Below, one piece after another: positions 8,482 to 18,316 of a stretch of DNA of 33,331 nt (position 1 is the stretch's first letter; every line of letters begins with the position of its first letter). The stretch is taken from NCBI GenBank assembly GCA_002725015.1, contig PBQM01000075.1, forward strand, positions 1 to 33,331, in the 5' to 3' direction. This stretch comes from Flavobacteriaceae bacterium (lineage in GTDB: Bacteria > Bacteroidota > Bacteroidia > Flavobacteriales > Flavobacteriaceae). The translations under genes were made by a program, and so were the position numbers. Below the pieces are notes generated by a model. It did no database searches, was not told where the DNA came from, and saw only the letters and a list, made by a program, of their open reading frames with translations.

Positions 8482-10605
8482 TTACATCAAATCAAAGCGG
8501 TCGGCATTCATTATTTTGTTCCATACAGCAATAAAATCATTTAGCAGTTTTTCTTTGCTATCATCTGCTGCATAGACTTCTACAATGGCCCGAAGTTCTG
8601 AGTTGGATCCAAAGACCAGGTCCGTTCGGGACGCGCTGCGTAGCACTTGGTGTGTATATCGGTCTTTAGCAACATAGCTGTTATGGCCCGTTTTTTCCCA
8701 TTTTACTTCCATGGACAACAATTTTTTAAACCAACTGTTATCGAGCTTTCCATTGCTCCATATTCCATCTCCGCTGTGGGAAACACCCATGGCTCTGAGT
8801 CCACCAACCAAAACGGTCAATTCAACGGGATTTAAACCCAATAATTGCGCTTTGTCCAGCATGATTTCTTCAGGTGACACTGCAAATTCTTTTTCAGAAT
8901 AATTTCTAAAACCACAAGCTTTTGGTTTTAAGAGGTTAAAAGAATCAATGTCGGTATTTTCTTGGGTAGCATCTCCACGGCCTGTAGTGACTTGAACTTT
9001 GCGACCGCTAGCCATTTCAACGCCAACTGCACCACCAATGACAATTGTATCCGCTATACTGACCCCTAAATTGGAAGCAATATTTTCTAAGCTTTCCAAG
9101 ATCCCTTGGAGTTGTTCGGGTTTATTGACCGCCCAGTTTTTTTGAGGCTCTAAGCGGATTCTGGCGCCGTTGGCACCTCCGCGATTGTCAGATTGCCTAA
9201 ATGTAGATGCCGAAGCCCAGGCCGTTTCGATGAGTGCTAATTGACTCAACCCACTGTCTGCAATGGCCGCTCTTACGGCCGTTTCTTTTTCGTTTGAAAG
9301 TTGTGGGCTGGACTCTACGGGATCTTGCCAACTATAATCAACATCTTTGTAGTCCCCTGTAATATAATTGCTTTTTGGACCCATATCCCTGTGAAGTAAC
9401 TTAAACCAAGCTTTGGCGAAGGCTTCTCCAAAGGCTTCTGGATTTTCCAAAAAGGATTTACAAATTTTATTGTACTCAGGATCGACTTTCATGGACATAT
9501 CCGCAGTGGTCATCATCGGCAGTACTTTTTCATCACTACCATCGACTTGAGGAACCATGTCTTCCTCAGCACAGTTTATGGGATGCCATTGCCAAGCACC
9601 GGCAGGACTTTTCTTACATTCCCATTCGTATTTAAACAATAGTTTTAAGTAGTCCATATCCCATCGAATTGGGTTGGGGGTCCAAGGCCCCTCTATACCA
9701 CTTGTAATGGCATGTACGCCTTTTCCACTTTTAAAACCACTGGTCCAACCAAACCCTTGTTCATGAATTTCAGCAGCCTCAGGGTTTGGCCCTTTGAAAT
9801 CTTCACTGTCAGCTCCATGTGCCTTTCCAAATGTATGACCCCCTGCAGTCAATGCTACGGTTTCCGCATCATTCATGGCCATGCGTTTAAATGTCTCGCG
9901 AACATCTTGCGCTGACAGTGCAGGATCGGGGTTTTCGTTTGGTCCTTGTGGATTTACGTAAATTAAACCCATTTGAACAGCTGCTAATGGATTTTCCAAA
10001 TCTTGGCGCGTCTTTCCATAGCGGTTGTCTCCTAGCCATTCGTCTTCAGACCCCCAGTAAATATCTTTCTCTGAATGCCAAATATCATTTCTTCCCAAGG
10101 CGGTACCGTGATTTGGTCCCCCCATATCCTCAATCGCAACGTTTCCTGCCAATACCAAAAGATCTGCCCAACTCAAGGCATTGCCATACTTTTGTTTAAC
10201 CGGCCAAAGCAATCGCCTTGCCTTGTCTAAATTTCCATTGTCAGGCCACGAATTAAGGGGTGCAAATCGCTGCGCTCCTGTTGCAGCCCCACCACGGCCA
10301 TCACCAGTTCTATAAGTACCTGCAGCATGCCACGTCATGCGAATAAAAAATGGGCCGTAGTGTCCATAATCGGCAGGCCACCAGTCTTTGCTATCCGTCA
10401 TCACAAATTTGAGGTCTTTTATAACCGCTTTAAGGTCCAGAGATTTTACTTTTTCTCTGTAATCAATTTCGTTAAGAGGATTGCTTTTTACATCGTGCTG
10501 CCGCAAGATATCAAGGTTCAGATGGTTGGGCCACCAATCTTTGTTTTGGGTGCCGAGGTTGACGGTTGTTGTAGCACCGTGGAAAGGGCATTTACTCTCG
10601 CTCAT
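8482..10605 (-). CDS. katG: Catalase-peroxidase
   Basis: [59 protein letters not shown]. The Trp-Tyr-Met crosslink residues appear conserved. Confidence 0.97.
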   Translation of the reverse strand: MSESKCPFHGATTTVNLGTQNKDWWPNHLNLDILRQHDVKSNPLNEIDYREKVKSLDLKAVIKDLKFVMTDSKDWWPADYGHYGPFFIRMTWHAAGTYRTGDGRGGAATGAQRFAPLNSWPDNGNLDKARRLLWPVKQKYGNALSWADLLVLAGNVAIEDMGGPNHGTALGRNDIWHSEKDIYWGSEDEWLGDNRYGKTRQDLENPLAAVQMGLIYVNPQGPNENPDPALSAQDVRETFKRMAMNDAETVALTAGGHTFGKAHGADSEDFKGPNPEAAEIHEQGFGWTSGFKSGKGVHAITSGIEGPWTPNPIRWDMDYLKLLFKYEWECKKSPAGAWQWHPINCAEEDMVPQVDGSDEKVLPMMTTADMSMKVDPEYNKICKSFLENPEAFGEAFAKAWFKLLHRDMGPKSNYITGDYKDVDYSWQDPVESSPQLSNEKETAVRAAIADSGLSQLALIETAWASASTFRQSDNRGGANGARIRLEPQKNWAVNKPEQLQGILESLENIASNLGVSIADTIVIGGAVGVEMASGRKVQVTTGRGDATQENTDIDSFNLLKPKACGFRNYSEKEFAVSPEEIMLDKAQLLGLNPVELTVLVGGLRAMGVSHSGDGIWSNGKLDNSWFKKLLSMEVKWEKTGHNSYVAKDRYTHQVLRSASRTDLVFGSNSELRAIVEVYAADDSKEKLLNDFIAVWNKIMNADRFDLM

Positions 10606-10717
10606 AATTTAATAAGATTAAGGATTAATATATATTTTTCAATTTACATAAAATTTATGCTTTTAATTTAGGTATCGAATTGTTAATCGCTATGACTTGA
10701 TAAATGTTTTCAATAGT

Positions 10718-12184
10718 TTATGATTTTAACTGTTTAATTTTGAAAGATAATCCAGCAATCAGCAGCGTCATGAATGGACTGATCCAATTAAAAAAGGCGT
10801 ATAGAAAATAGTCGGCGACAGAAACCCCGAGGACACTGCTTTGAAAGGCCCCACAAGTGTTCCAAGGGACAAGCACTGATGTTACTGTTCCAGAATCTTC
10901 TAGAGTTCTGCTGAGATTTTCAGGCGCCAGTCCTTTGTCTTTATAGGCCTTTTTAAACATCTTTCCAGGTATTACTAGGGCAAGATACTGATCCGACGCC
11001 GTTACATTTAGTGCCAGGCAACTGGCCACGGTACTAGCAAATAAACCGAAAGTCGAGGTCGCCAAACTCAACAGTGCCTTGCTAATTCTAGAAAGGGCAC
11101 CTATGGCATCCATCACCCCACCAAAAACCATGGCACAAATAATGAGCCATATTGTATTCAACATTCCTTGCATGCCACCAGAGGAAAACAAATCGTTTAA
11201 ATCCGCACTTGTGGTTTCCACTGCTGTTTCTACAGTTATGGACTGCATCACTCCTTTGTAGGCAGTTTCAAAATTATAGCTGTCAGTCTCCGCAATTGAC
11301 ATCAATATTTGAGGCTGTGCTAAAACGGATGTTAGAGCGGCCAATAAAGTCCCTGCCAACAAGGCTACTAGTGGTGGTGTTTTTTTGACAATTAAAACAA
11401 CCACTGCTAAGGGGACCAGCATCAACCATGGTGAAATATTAAAAGCGTTGTTGATGGCTTCAAGTTTATCAGAAACATTTGGGGTGCCACTGACTTCAAT
11501 ATTAAGACCAATGATAAAAAAAAGCAGAAGTGTTATTATAAAAGTTGGTACTGTTGTGATGGCCATGTATTTGATGTGTGTAAACAGCTCTGCACCTGCC
11601 ATTGCAGGGGCTAAATTTGTGGTATCGCTTAGAGGCGACATTTTATCTCCAAAATAGGCGCCTGATAAAACTGCACCAGCTGTCATTCCCAGTGAGATAC
11701 CAAGGGTTTCTCCAATACCTATGAGTGCAATACCCACCGTGGCTGAGGTCGTCCAGCTACTTCCAGTAGCAATTGAGATAATGGCACAAATGATGACTGT
11801 AGCAACTAAGAAAAAAGTAGGGTTTAAGAGTTGAAGACCGTAATAAATCATTGTTGGAATGATGCCACTGACGAGCCAAGTCCCAGACAATGCCCCTACC
11901 ATCAATAAAATAAGCAAGGCACCAGTTGTTGATTTTAAATTTTCAGACACTTCATTTAGCATTTGGCTGTAGGAGGTTTTTTTAAAAAACCCTACAATGG
12001 CAGCGACTGCGGCCCCTAGAAGTAAAATAAATTGATTGCTTCCGTTCAGTGCATTGTCTCCAAACACAAAAAATACATTGTAAAAAAGCATCAGTATCAG
12101 TGCAACAACCGGGATGAGTGCCTCAAAAATTGAAAGTTCTTTGTTTTTTGAATTATCAGCGCTGTTTGTCTGTGTTGGATTCAT
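10718..12184 (-). CDS. nhaC: NhaC-family Na+/H+ antiporter
   Basis: Polytopic protein with ATGSSWTTSATVGIALIGIGETLGISLGMTAGAVLSGAYFGDKMSPLSDTTNLAPA. Confidence 0.9.
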   Translation of the reverse strand: MNPTQTNSADNSKNKELSIFEALIPVVALILMLFYNVFFVFGDNALNGSNQFILLLGAAVAAIVGFFKKTSYSQMLNEVSENLKSTTGALLILLMVGALSGTWLVSGIIPTMIYYGLQLLNPTFFLVATVIICAIISIATGSSWTTSATVGIALIGIGETLGISLGMTAGAVLSGAYFGDKMSPLSDTTNLAPAMAGAELFTHIKYMAITTVPTFIITLLLFFIIGLNIEVSGTPNVSDKLEAINNAFNISPWLMLVPLAVVVLIVKKTPPLVALLAGTLLAALTSVLAQPQILMSIAETDSYNFETAYKGVMQSITVETAVETTSADLNDLFSSGGMQGMLNTIWLIICAMVFGGVMDAIGALSRISKALLSLATSTFGLFASTVASCLALNVTASDQYLALVIPGKMFKKAYKDKGLAPENLSRTLEDSGTVTSVLVPWNTCGAFQSSVLGVSVADYFLYAFFNWISPFMTLLIAGLSFKIKQLKS

Positions 12185-12257
12185 GGTAAAACCGTTTATT
12201 ATCTTGTAATATTACGATTTTTAAACCCTACAGACAAGTTCATTATTCCAGAAATTT

Positions 12258-14669
12258 TTATCTGAGCTTTGGATAGCTTTTGGGATCTACTTCATGAAAA
12301 ATATCATAAACCTTTTCAAAAATATCATTTTTCGACGGTTTACTAAAATAGTCACCATCAGAACCATAGGCAGGGCGATGTGGCTGAGCGGTCAATAATT
12401 GTGGAGCGCTGTCAAGATTTTCGTAGGCCCCATCTTGCTTTAAAATTTCGGTGAGTATATATGCTGAAGCTCCGCCTGGGACATCCTCGTCAACAATCAA
12501 AAGGCGATTTGTTTTTTGAAGGCTCTTTACAATGTCATTGTTTAAATCAAAGGGAATCAAGGATTGTACATCAATAATTTCACAATCAATATCAACTTCT
12601 AAAAGTTCTCGCACTGCTTGTTCTACAAGGCGCAGGGTAGAACCATAAGAAATGATGGTGATATCGCTTCCGTTTTTTACAGATTCAACCACACCAATAG
12701 CAGTTTTAAAATCTCCCATATTGTTTGGTTTTTTTTCTTTTAATCTGTACCCATTTAAACACTCCACTACCAAAGCAGCTTGATCGCTCTTGAGAAGTGT
12801 GTTGTAAAATCCAGCCGCTTTCGTCATGTTTCTAGGGACGAGGACATAAATACCTCGAACCAAATTTAAAATACCTCCCATCTGAGAGCCTGAATGCCAA
12901 ATCCCTTCAAGACGATGACCTCGAGTTCGAATGATCATTGGCGCTTTTTGTTTTCCTAATGTTCTGTAATGTAGAGTTGCCAAGTCATCACTGATAATTT
13001 GTAAAGCATACATCAAATAATCCAAATACTGAATTTCAGCAATCGGACGAAGGCCACGCATGGCCATTCCAATGCCTTGTCCTATAATAGTGGCTTCGCG
13101 AATCCCCGCATCAGCCACCCTTGTGGAACCATATTTTTCTTGAAGTCCTTCCAAGCCTTGATTGACATCCCCAATGGCTCCTGAATCTTGTCCAAAAATC
13201 AAGGCCTCTGGGTATTTAGAGAAAATTTGATCGAAATTATCGCGAATAATGATACGTCCGTCTACAAACTCAGAATCGTTTGAATAAGTAGGGGGAACCC
13301 CTTTGATAATATCTGCCCTCTGACTTGACTCGCTGTAAAGAAGACTGCTAAATTTTTGTTGTTCTGTTTGTGAATACTGATCAATCCAACGAATCAGCTC
13401 CATTTTTTCATTACTACTGTCGTGAACCAAGTATTTTAGCACGCCTCTAGAAATTTCTAATACATCTTTTTTGATGGGCTCTTTAATGGCTTCAAGTTTA
13501 GAAATTTCAGATTCAATTAAGGACTTGTGAACAGATTGGCCCGCCGCAGCGCGCATATAAAAAATAGCTTTGTTTGAGTTGGCTTTAATGGGTTTGATAA
13601 AATCATTCCATGCTTTTGTTTTTCCGGCTTTCACTTCGGCCTTGATTTGTTTTTCTAAATCAAATAATTCCTCCTCTGATGCGATATTGTTCAAAAGGAT
13701 CCATTCTCTAAACTTTAGATTACAATCATTCTTTTTTTCCCATTGAAGCCTTTCGGCATTTTTATAGCGTTCATGAGAACCAGAAGTAGAGTGGCCTTGG
13801 GGCTGTGTCAATTCTTCAACGTGAATCAAAACTGGAACGTGTTCCAATCTTGCGATTTGTCCTGCTTTTTCGTAGCAACTCATCAATTCTGCATAATCCC
13901 AACCTTTGACATTTAAAATCTCATAGCCTTGGTCTTTTTCATCTCTTTGAAATCCCTTTAAAATTTTGGATATATTTTCTTTGGTTGTTTGGTGTTTTGC
14001 ATGAACTGAAATTCCATAATCATCATCCCATACACTGATGACCATAGGTACTTGTAAGACACCCGCCGCATTGATGGTTTCAAAGAAAATTCCTTCGCTT
14101 GTACTGGCATTCCCAATGGTGCCCCAAGCGACCTCATTACCATTGACAGAAAACTTCGTCGAATCAAAATCCTTGATATTTTTATAGACTTTTGAGGCTT
14201 GTGCCAAGCCGAGCAGCCGCGGCATCTGTGCCGCAGTTGGAGAGATGTCTGCACTGGAGTTTTTTTGCTTTGTTAGGTCTTTCCAATTAAAATTTTCATC
14301 CAGCGAATGGGTCACAAAATGCCCCCCCATTTGACGGCCCGCACTCATCGGGTCAAAGTTTATGTTTGTATGGGCATAGAGCCCAGCAAAAAACTCTTCA
14401 ATGGACAATTTTCCAATGGCCATCATAAAAGTCTGGTCACGGTAATATCCAGACCTGAAGTCTCCATTTTTAAAAGCTTTAGCCCAAGCAATTTGTGGCA
14501 GTTCTTTTCCGCCACCAAAAATACCAAATTTTGCTTTGCCTGTGAGAACTTCTCGACGGCCTAAAAGACTGCATTCACGACTGGTAACGGCAGTTTTATA
14601 GTCCTTGAGTATCTCAACTTTAAACTCTTCAAATGTGATGTTTTCTGTTAAACTGCCCTTGGTCTCCAT
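12258..14669 (-). CDS. Fused alpha/beta E1 component of a 2-oxoacid (2-oxoisovalerate-type) dehydrogenase
   Basis: N-terminal half is E1-alpha-like (SGYYRDQTFMMAIG...GNASTSEGIFFETIN). C-terminal half is E1-beta/transketolase-like (IFGQDSGAIGDVNQGLEGL...GIREATIIGQGIGMAMRGLRPIAEIQYLDY). ATG at 14669 chosen because the upstream TTG overlaps the predicted -7 box. Confidence 0.88.
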   Translation of the reverse strand: METKGSLTENITFEEFKVEILKDYKTAVTSRECSLLGRREVLTGKAKFGIFGGGKELPQIAWAKAFKNGDFRSGYYRDQTFMMAIGKLSIEEFFAGLYAHTNINFDPMSAGRQMGGHFVTHSLDENFNWKDLTKQKNSSADISPTAAQMPRLLGLAQASKVYKNIKDFDSTKFSVNGNEVAWGTIGNASTSEGIFFETINAAGVLQVPMVISVWDDDYGISVHAKHQTTKENISKILKGFQRDEKDQGYEILNVKGWDYAELMSCYEKAGQIARLEHVPVLIHVEELTQPQGHSTSGSHERYKNAERLQWEKKNDCNLKFREWILLNNIASEEELFDLEKQIKAEVKAGKTKAWNDFIKPIKANSNKAIFYMRAAAGQSVHKSLIESEISKLEAIKEPIKKDVLEISRGVLKYLVHDSSNEKMELIRWIDQYSQTEQQKFSSLLYSESSQRADIIKGVPPTYSNDSEFVDGRIIIRDNFDQIFSKYPEALIFGQDSGAIGDVNQGLEGLQEKYGSTRVADAGIREATIIGQGIGMAMRGLRPIAEIQYLDYLMYALQIISDDLATLHYRTLGKQKAPMIIRTRGHRLEGIWHSGSQMGGILNLVRGIYVLVPRNMTKAAGFYNTLLKSDQAALVVECLNGYRLKEKKPNNMGDFKTAIGVVESVKNGSDITIISYGSTLRLVEQAVRELLEVDIDCEIIDVQSLIPFDLNNDIVKSLQKTNRLLIVDEDVPGGASAYILTEILKQDGAYENLDSAPQLLTAQPHRPAYGSDGDYFSKPSKNDIFEKVYDIFHEVDPKSYPKLR

Positions 14670-14684
14670 CGAGTTAATTTTGTG

Positions 14685-14715
14685 CAAATATACGGGATAT
14701 TATCCGTTCGGGCAA
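14685..14715 (-). promoter_or_regulatory. Bacteroidetes-type promoter for the E1 gene
   Basis: Minus strand TTG (14715-14713), 20-nt spacer, TATATTTG (14692-14685), an exact TAnnTTTG match. Confidence 0.65.
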
Positions 14716-14753
14716 TCTTATAAAAACCCTCTAATTCAAAATATTTGATAATA

Positions 14754-17570
14754 TTAAAACCATTTTCTGGTAAACAAAGTAGTGAGTTTAGAAATATCCG
14801 TTGTAAAGACAAAACGAATTTTTTGGGGGTAATTTGATTGTGTTATTTCCCATCCTAAATTTGATTGCACAGGAAAATAAAGTTCAAAATAATCTATAAT
14901 TAGATCCAAACGAATTCCTGAATCATAAGCAAAATAGGGCTTATATCCTCTGTTTTTAACCAAACCTATATCGCCATAGGCCTGAACGTAACGCCATATA
15001 GAAGCACTGGCATTGAGACTGGTCAACCATTGGTTGGCAGTGGCCGGATTTAACTTAGATTTAAATCCTCCCTCAGCATTGATAAACTGTTGGGATAATA
15101 TTCCAGAGGACTCCGATTGTCCCAAATAATTGTATTCAAAAAGATAATTACTAGGACGGTCTAAGGCATAATCGAAATTATTTTCATCAAATGGCAAGCT
15201 GTTGTAGATAAACGCACCTGCAAAGAGTCTAAGATTGTAATGTCTGTCTTTGGGCGTCCTTTTTCGGATTTCATAATTGAAATTAATTTTGCCGAATTCA
15301 TTAGACAACTGCAACCCCAGGTACCAATTTTTATAATCGGCAATATTGTTGTCGATACTGTTGTATCTAATATTAAATATTTGGTAGGGCGGAATCGTAT
15401 TTTCGTCCAGTGGATCGCTAGAGTTGTCTTTTTGAATGTTGATATAGCGCAACTGCAACAGGTCTGATGAATTGGACCGAAGATTTTCTCTAGACCGAAA
15501 AGTAAATTGAGCAAATGATTGAAACTTTCTAAAAAACGCTCCATAATTAAAACTATTGCGCTCTGTGGTCAACCCCATCATCGTGTTGTAAAGCTTCCCA
15601 TTTTCGTGAAACTTGTTGTATATAAGCTTTGCATTTCCCGTTAGGGTTTTGGATTTTGTTCCATAACTTGGTGCAACTATATAAATTAGCTGTTTTGCCA
15701 AAACCCCTCGATTGTTAAAATTAATCCCAAATTTAAAGCCATCGTATACATTTTGAAATTCGGTTACTGGCATAATGTTTAGTTGATTGTAATTGGGGTT
15801 TTGATAATCCCTTAAAAAACGGATTTGTAAGGGTTTATTTATCCCATATGAATCCATTGATTTCCAATTATTTTTCCTGTTAAACTCAGGGGTTTGGTGG
15901 CGATAATTGAGAGCCCAATGCTTAGAATTACTTTTTGGCAATACAACAGTTTTTTCGTTTTCAAACCCATCAATCCAATGGTGGGTACTTAGCATGTTAT
16001 TTTCAAATGAAGAGAGGCTAACAGGATAAGACCCTTTTCTTAAATTTTTGAGTTTTAGAAAAACAGAATCATTGGATTTAGAAATTGATTTTATTTTATA
16101 GTCTGCCGCATAAAACTCATTGGTAAATTCCTTAAAAAACCAATCTGTATTTTCATTGGTTTTAGATTTGATATAAGTTTCAAAATCAGCAATAGTAGTT
16201 TGTTTATTCTTTTGGTTGTTTGTGAATTCACTTACCCACATCACAGCATCTTCCGCATCCAAATAAGACTCAAGATACAAAAGTGCTATGGCAGCTTTAT
16301 AATAGGACGCAAAGCGCTCATTAAAACTCAAGAGCCTGTGTTTTGGAGTTGACAACGCTTGGTCTCGGCCTGTTCGCATCATCTGATAATAAGTGAGTCG
16401 GTATTGTTCTTTAAAATTTAACTTAGCAAAGTTATAGCTTCGAACGCCCCAGAAATCGGCAAGCTTCCCAATCAATTTTTGTTTGGGATGATAGGTTTCA
16501 AGATACTTTATAAGCAACAGCATTTGAAACCCATTTTGTAACCAATAATCCCTTCTTGGATCCATATTCATACGCTGGTCCAATTGTTTTTTAATGAGGT
16601 TTTTTGCAATCAGAATTTCATATTTGAAATCTTTTGGAAATGGCGACAAAAAATCAGGGAGCAATGCCAATCCATAGAGACTGTTTTTTTTCAAATCAAC
16701 ATTGGTGAGCACAAGTTTCTCTGTAGAAACCTCATATAATTGCTGTTTTAAAAAAAAATGAACACGAGAAATAATTTCATTTTCTTTTGTTGAGTTGGTT
16801 CTTTTAAGATGAATATTAGTTAACACTTCTGTAGACTCATTTTTAAAAGATTTAAAATTTTCGGTGGTGATATAAACATTGTGACTTTTTACGCCACGGC
16901 CACTGAATTGAAACTGATGCCGTTTGTTTTCAGCGCCGAGATTCAATAATTTTAATGCACTGTAGACATGGTAATCGCTGGGTACATCGACTGTTATTTG
17001 AACATTAGATTTGGCGCAGTAAGGATCATCAAAGTTTAGATTGCTGTACAATTTCCAATTGCTGCCATCAAATACTGCGGGGGTAAAATACCAGGCATTT
17101 AAATTGAAATTTCCACCCTTGCTGATTCCGTATGACGTAAAGCGATCACTTTGTATTTTTAGAACATAATTAAAATTTAAATTGACTTTTTGATTTTTAT
17201 TTAAAGGGGTTTTCAAAAATACTTTCAATAAATCTTTATGTTCTTTAACATACTGAAATTGAACGGGGTTGTTGGCTGAATCCGTAATTGATTCAATTCT
17301 AGTAAACCCGCGATCCTTATCTTTGGCAATGTATAAATGGGTTTGGAACTCATTTAAAAATTTCTTTACCATAGGGGTGTCGCTATCGCTGTAGCTGGAT
17401 GTCCAATCGTTGAGAACAATATAATTTACCGGAGTCTCCTGAGTGTTTACGTATGTAAGGCTTTGGACAATTGAAATTTTGTGGCTTTCAGGATTGACCT
17501 TAGCATGCACTGTGATATTATTTTGTGCTAGGTTAATTCCATAACACCCAATCACCATTAAAAAAGTCAA
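14754..17570 (-). CDS. M1 aminopeptidase-like protein lacking catalytic zinc motifs, with C-terminal beta-barrel-like region
   Basis: N-terminal hydrophobic signal-like segment, M1-like N-terminal beta domain (Q.LTYVNTQ..., FDPYCAKSNVQITVDVPSDYHVYSA). DYWLQNGFQ in place of WLNEGFA and no HEXXH. C-terminus has alternating beta-strand pattern ending in Phe. The start codon is uncertain (TTG in the ORF track; an open frame extends upstream). Confidence 0.65.
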   Translation of the reverse strand: MTFLMVIGCYGINLAQNNITVHAKVNPESHKISIVQSLTYVNTQETPVNYIVLNDWTSSYSDSDTPMVKKFLNEFQTHLYIAKDKDRGFTRIESITDSANNPVQFQYVKEHKDLLKVFLKTPLNKNQKVNLNFNYVLKIQSDRFTSYGISKGGNFNLNAWYFTPAVFDGSNWKLYSNLNFDDPYCAKSNVQITVDVPSDYHVYSALKLLNLGAENKRHQFQFSGRGVKSHNVYITTENFKSFKNESTEVLTNIHLKRTNSTKENEIISRVHFFLKQQLYEVSTEKLVLTNVDLKKNSLYGLALLPDFLSPFPKDFKYEILIAKNLIKKQLDQRMNMDPRRDYWLQNGFQMLLLIKYLETYHPKQKLIGKLADFWGVRSYNFAKLNFKEQYRLTYYQMMRTGRDQALSTPKHRLLSFNERFASYYKAAIALLYLESYLDAEDAVMWVSEFTNNQKNKQTTIADFETYIKSKTNENTDWFFKEFTNEFYAADYKIKSISKSNDSVFLKLKNLRKGSYPVSLSSFENNMLSTHHWIDGFENEKTVVLPKSNSKHWALNYRHQTPEFNRKNNWKSMDSYGINKPLQIRFLRDYQNPNYNQLNIMPVTEFQNVYDGFKFGINFNNRGVLAKQLIYIVAPSYGTKSKTLTGNAKLIYNKFHENGKLYNTMMGLTTERNSFNYGAFFRKFQSFAQFTFRSRENLRSNSSDLLQLRYINIQKDNSSDPLDENTIPPYQIFNIRYNSIDNNIADYKNWYLGLQLSNEFGKINFNYEIRKRTPKDRHYNLRLFAGAFIYNSLPFDENNFDYALDRPSNYLFEYNYLGQSESSGILSQQFINAEGGFKSKLNPATANQWLTSLNASASIWRYVQAYGDIGLVKNRGYKPYFAYDSGIRLDLIIDYFELYFPVQSNLGWEITQSNYPQKIRFVFTTDISKLTTLFTRKWF

Positions 17571-17611
17571 GATTTTGACCGATGCTATTTCTTTTAGATT
17601 TTGGATAACTT

Positions 17612-18298
17612 CTAAAAATTAGGGCTGAGTTGGTATTGTTTGTAAAAAGCATCTAAAATTGTGGTTACTTCCTCGGGAGTGTCAACCAAATGTATCAAAT
17701 CCATATCTTCAGGGCTGATGGCTTGGTATTGATTTAAAAGGACTTCTTTGATCCATTTTATAAGTCCTTTCCAATAATCGGTTCCAACTAGTATGATTGG
17801 AAATTTTTCAATTTTGTTGGTTTGAATCAAAGTAATGGCTTCAAATAACTCATCCAGTGTTCCCACGCCTCCAGGCATCACAACAAATCCTTGTGAATAC
17901 TTTACAAACATGACTTTTCGCACAAAGAAATAGTCAAAGTCTAAGCTTTTGTCTGTGTCTATAAAAGCATTGGCTTGTTGCTCAAAAGGCAATTCAATAT
18001 TTAAACCAACAGAAGTACCTCCTGCTTCCTTAGCCCCTTTGTTACCAGCTTCCATTATTCCAGGCCCACCTCCAGTTATGACGCCATAGCCTGATTTGAC
18101 GATGGCTTTGGCTGTATCTACTGCCAGTTTATAGTGTTCAGTATCTTGAGGCGTTCTCGCCGAACCAAAAATAGAGACGCAAGGACCAATTTTACTCATT
18201 TTTTCGAATCCATTGACAAACTCCCCCATGATTTTAAATAAAGCCCAAGAATCATTGGTTTTTATCTCGTTCCAGCTTTTGTGTTGTTGTAATCGCAT
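17612..18298 (-). CDS. LOG family protein (TIGR00730-type Rossmann fold; cytokinin riboside phosphoribohydrolase-like)
   Basis: GGGPGIMEAGNKGA and MPGGVGTLDELFE signature motifs. Confidence 0.92.
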   Translation of the reverse strand: MRLQQHKSWNEIKTNDSWALFKIMGEFVNGFEKMSKIGPCVSIFGSARTPQDTEHYKLAVDTAKAIVKSGYGVITGGGPGIMEAGNKGAKEAGGTSVGLNIELPFEQQANAFIDTDKSLDFDYFFVRKVMFVKYSQGFVVMPGGVGTLDELFEAITLIQTNKIEKFPIILVGTDYWKGLIKWIKEVLLNQYQAISPEDMDLIHLVDTPEEVTTILDAFYKQYQLSPNF

Positions 18299-18316
18299 AA
18301 TTTTTTATTTAGGGCC

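Noticed and set aside
10640-10660. Partial palindrome ACATAAAATTTATGC upstream of katG considered as a PerR/OxyR-type operator
   Set aside because: Only a 6-bp AT-rich half-site with one-base spacer and no match to a known box; expected by chance in this AT-rich DNA.
15161-15544. 127-aa minus-strand ORF
   Set aside because: Alternate frame within the M1-like gene; low-complexity, no family features.
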